In this document: positions 54,601 to 64,000 of the stretch, piece by piece
How the letters are laid out: each line of letters starts with the position of its first letter
Numbering within the stretch: the stretch's first letter is position 1
From: Elysia crispata
Taxonomy: Eukaryota; Mollusca; Gastropoda; Plakobranchidae
NCBI GenBank assembly: GCA_033675545.1
Contig: JAWDGP010006906.1
Span: 47,501 to 111,500, forward strand
Reading direction: 5' to 3'
Length of the DNA stretch: 64,000 nucleotides
Made by a program: the position numbers and the translations under genes
The notes under the pieces: generated by a model
Seen by the model: the letters and a program-made list of their open reading frames with translations, nothing else
Databases searched by the model: none
Told to the model about the DNA's origin: nothing

Positions 54601-55492
54601 TTACTTTTATCAGTTAAGTCATTTTTGTATTGTTTCTCTTTCATGTTTTTCCCCCTTGTTAATTTAAAGAAGACTAGCATTATAGAATTATTTTGTTTTA
54701 GAATATATATACACGTTGTAAACTTTATACAACAAGACTGGCAGAAAAATAAAGTTATTCATATATTAAACAGAAAAATCGCTTTAGTTGTGCATTACTC
54801 CTAAATTAAACAGGAATTTTTTCAATTCTGTTGTTTTTTGATTGTCTTAAGTAGGATTTTTTTTTTCAAAATATGTTGAATCCTTTATAACCAATAAGTC
54901 AAACAATGAGTTATCAACATGATTATGCTACTTCCAATTCTGTACTGTGAAATAAAATGTTGACCTTGACTTATAAATATTGTATGCCAGGTGCTTATTA
55001 TATTATGAATAATTAAATGGGAGTCAGTTGAAAATTTCCTGGCACCCGAGGATCTATAGCAGTTTTGGATGCACCACCCATATTCATTTTAGACTTTTAA
55101 TATTTGTGAAACGGGGAAAAACAGAATCACTATTATGTAGTGTCAATATCATTTGATTTGAATTAATGAGTGAGTTTTTTTTTTGCGCTGATCCTGAATT
55201 GGGCTATGAGTTCCTGGTTTTGAGGACTCAGGGCTTTGACAGTCCATAGTGGATCTTAATTTCACCTAACAGCTAAAAAACTTGGACGAGTAGCAAAAAG
55301 AAAGGCATATAATTATCATTTAAGTTAGTATGTTTCAGTGACATCACCAGCTTCTTTCTCTGCATTTCTTTTCACTTTATGATGCTAACATTTTGTGAAC
55401 AAATTGATATGTCAACATCTTCTTTCATCACATGATAAAATTAAACAAACACTTGATCTTGAAAAAATAAATTATCTCTAGCTCTCAATATC
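51622..55492. other. Neudesin 3' flank, no further gene seen
   Basis: The 3' UTR begins here; its end cannot be placed. AT-rich with short open frames only (up to 78 codons), none recognised. Confidence 0.6.
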
Positions 55493-55811
55493 ATGTCTCT
55501 ATCTTGTGACAAACTTTTCTCTTAGACCAGCTTATCTTCATCTTCGCTACAAATTTTCTCTAATCACAATATACCCTCACCTGATGACTGAAATTCTTAT
55601 GATTTACAACTTTTTTTGTTATTTGTGACAAATTTCGTTGATATTTATTCAATAATCTTTCAGCTTATAATAAAACACTGTCGTCATAATGTCTACATCT
55701 GGTGACAAAATATTAATATTTCTGCTACCAAAATGTCTGCATTTTTGTGACAAACATCCCTGACACGCACATTGTCTATATATTGTGAAAAGCTTTTCTC
55801 TAACCCAAACA
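55493..55811 (+). repeat. Degenerate tandem array, unit about 40 bp
   Basis: A recurring core of tgtct-n(2)-at-n(3-5)-gtgacaaa followed by a pyrimidine-rich tail returns at irregular spacing of roughly 37-45 bp (for example 55493, 55699, 55733 and 55772), with more diverged units between. Likely an old minisatellite. Confidence 0.45.
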
Positions 55812-56440
55812 TCCTACTCCTCGTATACGGAATGATTGAAGCAATTTTTTTATCATTGAAAGAAAAAAGATACTCTGATGTATACTTTGCATCTTATAGA
55901 CATTCTCTGTAGTGAGTATCCAGCATCACTAATTCGAATCCTATAACTTTTTAACACATTTTTTTGTTATTTATTTTTTTCAATCTCATACAGCTCTTTT
56001 TTAAACTGACTTTATTGACAAGAAAAAAAGTTTCAATTTTAACCCAACGGTAGAGATTTAAAGCTATTGTTTTCTACCATCAAAGCTAGGAATCCCAAAT
56101 ATTTGTACATGTATTACCTTTACCAAAATCATTAATTCATTTAATAAAAAAGGTTATTTAATGCTGTTAAAATTCCCTCATTATTCTTGAATATTCTTGG
56201 AAATGACAGCCATCTAAATTTAACGTTTTAAGAAATGAACAGCTAGTATTTTTATGTACACCTACATGGAACTGCACCAAGAAAATGTCATAATGAATGA
56301 AAAGCTTGTATAATTTGGATTTATTTCTTCAATTTTTGCCGTTAAAATCAGAGATGTTTTTATACTGCTCATAAATTTTCTCATTTTTCATTATCTCAAT
56401 TGTAGTTATCATATATGTAAAACTATGTCTAAGTTCGAAT

Positions 56441-56444
56441 TAGA

Positions 56445-56512
<68 letters not shown>

Positions 56513-56543
56513 GGCAGGCAGGCAGTCAGGCAGACAGATAGAG
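56441..56543 (+). repeat. Compound (GA)n (GACA)n (GGCA)n microsatellite
   Basis: (GA)n to about 56482, then GACA units to about 56512, then GGCA units and a decaying edge. Confidence 0.95.
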
Positions 56544-57159
56544 ATGGGAAGCGCTGGATGGGGAATGGAATCTAGTTGTGTCATTCGACACACAGCTCAG
56601 CTTAGGTATTTTGCATCCTCTTATCTGAATAAGTTTAGAGCAGAGCTCGGCCAACAATGCCCGAGTGGTTTCTCTGTGGCCTCAGACCCCCAGTATGACA
56701 TTTCCACTTAATGTGCGTGTGTGTATGTGTTTGTGGTAATATGTCAAAGAAAGTTTTAAACTGGAGAATACCAAAAAAAAACATTTAATAGTTAAACTGG
56801 CCTTGTCCTGGGCTCGATTCTCGTGGAGATTCTAAACAGAGAGGCTGATGTAAATAACAAAAAAAAAAAAAAAAAAGAAAAAAAAAAACTTCTCCCTCGA
56901 TCCCCTGTAACGCTCAAATACTCATGTCATCACTTTTATTAACGAGTTTGTCTTTCGTTATTGCTTTTCTGAAGACACTCCATACATTAATACCAGCACT
57001 TGGAGTTGCGAGTAAAGTTGCAAATCAATGAAAAACAGTGAAACGTCCGATCATAAAATTATGAATTGTCACTGAAAACAAAGAAAACAGAAAAAAAGCT
57101 TCTAATCAGCAGCAATGTTTATGAAAGCGGGGGAAGAAAGAAAGAAAGAAACATAATAA

Positions 57160-57160
<1 letters not shown>

Positions 57161-57225
<65 letters not shown>

Positions 57226-57231
57226 TAATAA
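57161..57231 (+). repeat. (AAT)n microsatellite
   Basis: About 23 units, preceded by a short (GAAA)n run at about 57134-57152. Confidence 0.96.
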
Positions 57232-59432
57232 CCTTGACCAATTGTGCATATCGGCCGCGTCTTATCATGTATATGTATAATAATAACCAGGGGAAAAAAA
57301 TCTTTAATGTGCCGTGAACTATTTTGCGTCTTGGTTACTGAGATTCTTATTTTACGAGTAACTGATATAAATAATATACAGAGTGCTTTAATGCAACCTT
57401 CCAGTGTTACATCTACAGAAGTTTTTTAAAAAAAATGACGGTATCGCTATAATTAGAGGTAGACTAAAATAGTTCATGAATTTAATTTTCATAGCTAGCA
57501 ATCTTTTCGAATGAGGCAATGACTGAAATTCTTGAATTGAGTTGCTAAAGCATTAAGCTGCTAGAAAAACTGATTAGCTTAAAGTTTGATAATCATTTGG
57601 AATACTGCTGTTTGCAGGTGTTTTTTTTTTCTCTCTATTTTTAAAGATTCCTTTCCAGATAAAATAGTTTTTAAAAAAATGTATTCCAATAGCAAAATAT
57701 TTCCAAAATATGGGTAATGCAATAACATTACAGGGTTTCAGCTAAGATGTTATCAGAACACTATGAGGTTAAGGAGTTTTCTACAATGAACATGAGGCGA
57801 GTCTAATAATTAATGAATCTTAGTCACATTTAACAGTAAATTTTAGCTATGTCTTTTTTTTTACTCTTCTACATCAAGATCGAAGCCTAATGTTAAACTA
57901 ATGGCAAAGGTCGAAGACCATCGGTACCACTAAATATTAGTCCTGACAAAGAACTATTAAAGGGTTGATGAGTATGTCGTCCTTTGCCCGTGAGACAAAT
58001 AAAAAAAGCGTTATACCCAAAAAAAAATAAAAAAATAAAACAAAACAAAAATAAAACTAAAAAAGAAAAAAAAAGTTCTTTGACCAAGAGTCTCTCATTT
58101 TAGAATGTCTGCTTAAAATATTGAGAAAAGCAAGTGCGATGACTTGTTTGCGTTATTTTTATACATGTAAAATGAAATTTGCTTGCTTGAACATCTTTAC
58201 ATTTCGTTCCCTTGAAACTGCATCGAAATAGTTTTTAAAAAATGGGGAAAAAAACGTTGACGAGTTTCATCAAGAGAGCGGAATGAGCGGAAAAAAGTAA
58301 GAGACAATGTTCAAGCTGTTTGAATAAGATCGTGGATTATCAAATACTACGAACATAAATAAAAATTATGATAATTGGAAATGCCGAATATATATTAATT
58401 TTAACATGATCATTGATGCATATGAACGAGGATTAAAGGTGCTTAGTAGTGTGCTATTATATATACATGTACAACTAATAACATGTTTCCCACTCCGCAC
58501 AGCATAATTTTGAATAGGCCTAAGGTATCTTAATTACCGGCATAGATATCAACAGTATCAATGTTGCTCAATGTTGGTAATGCGACATTTCATTTGTAGT
58601 TATTATTAGACTAATGCTATAACTTAATATTGCTTAGCTTACCACCACTAATGTAATCACTCGCAATATGAGAAGCCAGTAGTTTTCTTCTATTTTTTCA
58701 TAATATATATAAAATAGTTGAATGGTTTTCAGTTTCGCAAGAGGTGGTTTAATCTTCTTTTGATGTTCATGTGTGCTATGTTCTTGTTCGCTTAAAGTGG
58801 AAAATTGATCTAAGAATTAAATCATTTTAATAATGTTGTTTCGTTTGCTTCCTAAATATATCCCATCGATAACAAGTTGATATCAGGTATTTTTTGCATA
58901 CCGGTATGTTAAACATTTCCTATCGTGCAGAACCCCAAAACCACATACACACACACACACACACCAACTTTAACAGTGTTGGGCTCGAACACGTAAAGAA
59001 TGTCCGGTATAATCTGATTTCGTTCAATTATGAATTCATTTGGATACAAAAAAATTCGATCAATTGTAATCAAAGGCCATCAATCATATCCTGTGAGAGC
59101 CGTTTTTTATTTGATTTTTTTTAAAATCTTGCAGTACCAAACGCAAGTTGGTGGTAATTGCAATGGTGGAATTGAGGTTAACCAACTTTCAAGTGTGGTT
59201 CTGCGACAAACTGTTTTTCGGCCCTGTCCTCAAGTGTGATCGTTTCATACATAGCCCATTCAGAACCAATAAATGACTGCACTCATTTCACAACAAAATC
59301 CGAAGTTGCTGCGCAGATTAAACTGGTTCTTTCTAAACTGAGAGGGAAATTAACTACACTATTTGATTTATAAAAATAATTTTCTCCACCCAAAATACTG
59401 CATTCATTTAGGCTACAGGATTTTTTGCCGCT

Positions 59433-59450
59433 CCCCCCCCCCCCCCCCCC
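59433..59450 (+). repeat. C18 homopolymer
   Basis: An uninterrupted cytosine run. Its true length may be uncertain because sequencing slips on such runs. Confidence 0.9.
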
Positions 59451-59699
59451 ATTTTCTCAGTCATGCGAATAACTGCTTTTTTGGCTTCTTTTTTCCTTCC
59501 TCTCTTTCCAACGAAAGAACCCTTGAGGCAACCCTTATCTTAAATTCTTACTTTACAGAATCATATCAGATTGGTAACGACAACTCATTCATCCCAATCT
59601 TACATTTTTCATTATGGTAGCCTGCTGCTGAAAAATACAAAAAGCCCACTGTTGATTACACAACTCGACATACTCTTTGGTTAGTTCCAAGTCCCCTGG

Positions 59700-59860
59700 A
59701 TTTCCAGAAGATTAGATAGTGACGGCGGCTTTCACTCATGCCAGGGATAGGCTGGTTTGGTGAGATCCGACCTTACAACCTTAGCCAGATACCGAACTCA
59801 AGACCAACTCAACTGATTATCAGTGTCAACTCTCTACCGACTGAGCCGCAAAAGACGCTC
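59700..59860 (-). mobile_element. tRNA-derived SINE candidate
   Basis: Read on the minus strand, 59848-59832 gives GGCTCAGTCGGTAGAG, a textbook polymerase III A box/D arm. About 60 bases later, 59772-59762 gives GGTCGGATCTC, close to a B box. The spacing is longer than in a tRNA and the acceptor arms do not pair, so it is not a functional tRNA. Boundaries are approximate. Confidence 0.45.
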
Positions 59861-60169
59861 CCAACTCGGTTTAGTTGATCTCTGAGAAAGAAGACAGGGA
59901 GTAAACGTTAAAAAAAAAGGAAATGTTTCAGCTGCGGCAGCATCAACTGCCAAGCGTGGAGTGACCACCGCATAGCAAAACTGATGACATTTTTTAGGGG
60001 GAGAGTTGTTTATTTGTTTGTTTGTTTGGTACTCCCCACAGATTACCAAGCGTGGCAACGAAATAACGCAAGGAATGTTAATTGTCACCGTTCTCCCTTT
60101 ATCTGTCACTCTCTTCCTCTGTCTATTTGTCTGTCGACGTAACTCTACATCTGTAAAATTGCTCACTTT

Positions 60170-60170
<1 letters not shown>

Positions 60171-60259
<89 letters not shown>
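60171..60259 (+). repeat. (CT)n microsatellite
   Basis: A pure CT run of about 44 units. Confidence 0.97.
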
Positions 60260-60264
<5 letters not shown>

Positions 60265-60410
60265 CATTTTTTACTCATTTATTCTCTGTTACCTTAATCA
60301 CTTTCTTTCTGTCAATCTGTTTATGTGTCTTTCTCTGTCTACCACACACACTCTCTTTCTTTTCCATTTTTTTATTACTTCTCTCTTTCCGTCCTCTATG
60401 TTTCTGTCAA

Positions 60411-60578
<168 letters not shown>

Positions 60579-60855
60579 TTTCAGTAGCGATGTCATCTAT
60601 CAACTGCTCATTCGCATAAAAATTTCCTATTTATATTGTTTAAAACGGTGAAGAAAGTGATGAAGATTGCACCATTCGCCTTTCTGACCAAGGCAAAGAT
60701 ATTTCTCTGTTGCGCATCGTTCATGAATGTTGGAATTCAGGATACTTTTTTTCGCCCGCGAGGGAACCCTCTTTGTTCACCTTTTAAATGTCAGCAATGT
60801 TTAGAAAACAGCAGTACACATTTTAAAATTGAAAATGCAGCCTCTTGGCAATATT

Positions 60856-61055
60856 ATAGAGGAGAACTCATTAAGATTTCATCTCTATACTGATGATACT
60901 AAGTTGTATGAAATATCTAAAAGTGAAGATTTATCTACTTAAGTCGTCACGAATTCTAATTGCATTTATAATGAGGTCTATGAATGGCCAGCAACAGGCT
61001 TAATAAACTTAAAGATGACAAAATTGAAACAATCCTTACCGATACTGAAAAATAG
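60856..61055 (+). mobile_element. Truncated non-LTR retrotransposon RT fragment
   Basis: The frame 60859-60942 reads EENSLRFHLYTDDTKLY before a stop: the RT palm block with YTDD in place of the usual YADD. In another frame, 60984-61055 reads MASNRLNKLKDDKIETIL, the downstream block seen in CR1/L2/Jockey-type elements as WMxxNxLKLNxDKTE. A frameshift and stops separate them. Only about 200 bp remain. It ends about 27 bp before a long TTG/TTA array. Confidence 0.75.
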
Positions 61056-61081
61056 TGTTGAAACTTTTCTTGATCAGACTA

Positions 61082-61121
61082 TTTTTGTTGTTGCTGTAGT
61101 TGTTGTTGCTGCTGCTGCTGC

Positions 61122-61152
<31 letters not shown>

Positions 61153-61202
61153 GCTGTTGTTGTTGTTGTTGTTGTTATTATTATTATTATTATCATTATT
61201 AA

Positions 61203-61268
<66 letters not shown>

Positions 61269-61315
61269 TGTTGTTATTGCTGATGTTGTTGTTGTTATTA
61301 TTTTTTATTATTATT
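61082..61315 (+). repeat. (TTG)n/(TTA)n compound microsatellite
   Basis: TTG/CTG triplets to about 61175, then TTA triplets to about 61268, then a mixed edge. The poly-Val/Ile and poly-Leu open frames are artefacts. Confidence 0.96.
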
Positions 61316-64000
61316 CGCCTTCTTCATCTCCTTCTTATTAGTATTATTAAGCATTTTCATATCTTGCATGAAAATAAATAATATTGCTTTTTATTATTTA
61401 AAAATAATCACGCAAAGAATCTTCATTCGATCTATATACTCGAATTGAAAATCAGCGACGAAACGTTTCCGTAATAAACACAGTTATTCTAATCTACTTC
61501 AGCATCTGTATCAAAACATGTATTTATAATTTCATACTGTTTCCCTCGTTTCTCCTCTCTTTATTCTACACACTTTCCCCAATCTCTGCGAGCCGTTTCT
61601 CCCCACTCTCCACCCCCTACATCTAAAATTGCCATGACGACTGCTACTGCTATTACCACGACTGCTTTACCTGGAGTTCATGTAACCACTTCTGTCACCA
61701 GTTATCAGTCTTCGTATACCTTTGCAAGCTGCTTCACATATTATACAGTTTATTCATTTATTATTATCCATCACGCGGAAAAATGCAGTTATATACGCTT
61801 TTTTTTCGTTCCTCATTTTTGCTGATACCGATGCTGGATTCAAGATTTTGTAAGAGCCTGTTTGTTTGGGGTGAATTTGAAATGGTCACCCTCTCCTTAC
61901 TTTTGGTGCATCTATCATCACTTTGACAGATGTTTTTTTAACCTTGCCAAAGGTAATAAAATAACACTTCGCTCCTTTATCTTCTTTGCCCCAACTCTCC
62001 CGACGTGTTGCATTTGCCGTGATTCCACTGGTGTCCCAGCACGGCTCACTGGAATTCAGCTCCACATTCCTGAGTGCCCCACTGTGACGGAAGGTGTGTT
62101 TATGAACGTGCTTGAGTATGCGTGCTACTGGGACATGCGACAAACCTGAGGCAAGGGCGGGCAGGCGAGACGGACGACAAACGTTAACTCTCTCAGACCG
62201 TCAGTTCTGTCTATCCTCTAAGCCAGGTAGGCAAGAGGGCCAGGCGCTAACGGTGGCCAAGTGTTGTTTAGGTGTTACATGTGCTGCAAGCTCAGGTGTT
62301 GCTTTTTCTTATAGTCCGTACAAGTATTGCAAGAAAAATTGTGTACGAAGGTGTGAAATACAAGTTAAAACCCTTCAGCTTAACTTACGTATGACATATT
62401 GCTTTAGAGTAGTCCAAATTGAGGCCTGTAAACAGGTTGACGGGTGTTGTCTTATTAGATCTAGAATCTAGATCTTATCTAAAAATTAAAACTTGCTTTT
62501 AGAGTCTGGATTCGTGTCTGAATTTACATTTTCCCCCTGTGAAATTCTTAACCAGGTTGAGGTTAGACCAATCTTAATATTAAAATCGAGAATTCATCAC
62601 TCACACCCAGGGACTGGTTTAGCGTCTTTTGAACTAGGTATGTATACTAATCTTATTGTTAAGTTAAACCTAGGGCCTAGATTATATCACATGCAGGTTT
62701 AACAACACCAAACGTTTTTTGAAGCACCAATTTTGTGCAGCTTTTTTTTTTTTCATTTCAGGAAAATAGTTTATAAGATTTGTTCTTCTGGCGTTAGTGT
62801 AAATCAGTTTGTTGAAGACCAGTGAGTTTACGTTTGTTAAGATTCTGTAGCCTACCTCAGAAAGAATATGAATGTATGATATAGATTAAGATTTTTGTTC
62901 CTCTTGTTACATACCCGGTACATTTATTTGGGATGAAAAGCTGTGCATGATTGTTGATGTTTTTTGAGGGTACGTTCTTCTCTTACCTTATACTTGTTTT
63001 ATATCCAGCCATGCTTTCATTGGTCATAAACTGGCACGCCTGTCGTTCAAAACTTTAAAGTTTAAACACCATATAGCTTGATTCATACAAACAATTGCAG
63101 ACCTGTAGGATATTTTTACTGCCATTTCTGTGTTTTCTTTGCTATCTTCAAGTTTCCAAATAGTGCTGTCAAGGTTTCATTACTACTGTCAACTTACCCC
63201 ATTGTTCATATTAAATTTTGGTTTCAATTAGTTATCTTATACGTATCGATATATCGAAAACAAATTGTTTCGTATGCCGCTCCTAGTGCCTTGTTTATAA
63301 AAGAATCTCCAGCATTACTCAGTTATAGAAATGTTACATACTACATAATTATAACAGATCAACCATTTTTCGGCCCATGCCATCTTCTAGGTCATACAAC
63401 CATCTATTCTTCCTTATCAAACATTTTGCGTACGATTTAAAAAAAATTGTTTTACTTTAAATTTTTAATTAGAATTCATTTTTAATCATGTAAAGGAAGT
63501 TAAACATGCAGTCCTTTCAAATTTATGTACATATACCTACTTCATTAAAATGTCTGGAGGAAAAAAATAGGCATACAGGTATAAAAGACCTATTACGCCA
63601 CATTTGAGTACATTGAATGATAGTTGCACCAGTGTGGGTGCTATCGTTTATTACAAATACCATGTAGTGGTCATTATCATATATATATTTCTGACGTAGT
63701 ATTGGGTATGAATTATCGTCGAAGTCTTTTTTTAAATTCACCATTGCTTCGTATTGCTATGATAGCACTCAATTTGCATTAACCAATTCGAAAATATCAG
63801 GAAAAAATAGGATGGTTAGTTGATCGTGGAATTTCCGAGGTTAAATAAGATTGTGATGCACAAATTCATGTCATATTTGCTCATATTTTACTATATTGAG
63901 AGCACTTTATGGAAATTAGGTGGTTCATTTCGATCAGTTGAGGCACCCCATCTGTCAGTGCTCTGTTGATTTTCAAAAAAAAAAAAAAAAAAAAGGGTGT
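61316..64000. other. Intergenic DNA to window end, no gene recognised
   Basis: A GC-richer block lies at about 61960-62290. Two open frames, 62112-62471 (119 codons, Cys/Arg-rich) and 63078-63440 (120 codons, hydrophobic), have no recognisable family. A 19-bp palindrome is at 62457-62475. The window ends near an A20 run (63975-63994). Confidence 0.5.

Larger units (their letters stand above)
55812..59699. other. Intergenic DNA with several simple repeats
   Basis: No gene recognised. Contains the compound repeat at 56441, a tRNA-like A-box segment (gcccgagtggttt, 56660-56672) with a B-box-like ctcgattct at 56814-56822, A-rich runs at 56860-56890 and 58020-58075, the (AAT)n array, and (AC)n at 58946-58964. 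Confidence 0.5.

Noticed and set aside
55493-55811. CRISPR-like array
   Set aside because: Repeats are degenerate, spacing is irregular and the genome is animal.
59750-59860. Functional tRNA gene
   Set aside because: A-box and B-box spacing is too long and no acceptor stem forms; called a SINE candidate instead.
61015-61381. Poly-Val/Ile and poly-Leu frames
   Set aside because: They read through the TTG/TTA array; the only real coding trace is the RT fragment before it.
62112-62471. 119-codon Cys/Arg-rich frame
   Set aside because: No recognisable motif; it follows the GC-richer block and overlaps a better candidate noncoding exon boundary.
63078-63440. 120-codon hydrophobic frame
   Set aside because: No family motif, no splice or start context, and Phe/Ile/Tyr-rich as expected from AT-rich DNA.

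Overview
This is animal nuclear DNA. It is strongly AT-rich (by eye near 30% GC), has GT-AG introns of 0.3-4.3 kb, very long simple-sequence arrays, and decayed transposons in introns and intergenic DNA. The gene families are metazoan. The gene order, invertebrate-type retrotransposon remnants and a MITE with C-rich ends suggest a marine invertebrate, perhaps a lophotrochozoan, but nothing fixes the phylum.

Three protein genes can be supported. (1) Positions 461-10666, plus strand: the 3' ten coding exons of an R7-family regulator of G-protein signalling (RGS6/7-like, EGL-10-like). They cover the end of the DEP-helical-extension region, the G-gamma-like (GGL) domain and the whole RGS box; the DEP exons lie upstream of the window. 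(2) Positions 44112-32757, minus strand: a complete 8-exon actin-related protein 2 (ARP2/ACTR2), 395 residues by my splice model. (3) Positions 45778-51621, plus strand: a complete 4-exon neudesin-like secreted or ER-lumenal MAPR/cytochrome b5-like protein, 173 residues. All three models keep reading frame across every junction.

Layout: the RGS gene and ARP2 are tail to tail, separated by about 22 kb without a recognisable gene. ARP2 and neudesin are head to head, with 1.67 kb between their start codons. From 51.6 kb to the end (12.4 kb) no gene is recognised. That stretch is rich in microsatellites and holds a reverse-transcriptase fragment, a tRNA-like SINE candidate and a degenerate 40-bp array. 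The genes do not form a pathway: heterotrimeric G-protein deactivation, branched-actin nucleation and a haem-binding secreted or ER factor.

Mobile DNA seen: a non-LTR retrotransposon 3' remnant in the RGS gene (3649-4160), a second RT fragment at 60.86-61.06 kb, a 480-bp MITE with clear terminal inverted repeats in ARP2 intron 2, a pogo/Tigger-like 526-bp element in ARP2 intron 4, and a weaker candidate at 30.55-31.18 kb. The most interesting non-genic signals are a 120-bp tandem duplication across the acceptor and first 44 bases of an RGS-box exon, a 25-bp near-perfect pre-miRNA-like hairpin at 30.38-30.46 kb, a strong G-quadruplex motif at 13.70 kb, and the HSEL carboxy terminus of the neudesin-like protein. 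No prokaryotic features, CRISPR arrays, rRNA genes or intact tRNA genes were seen.
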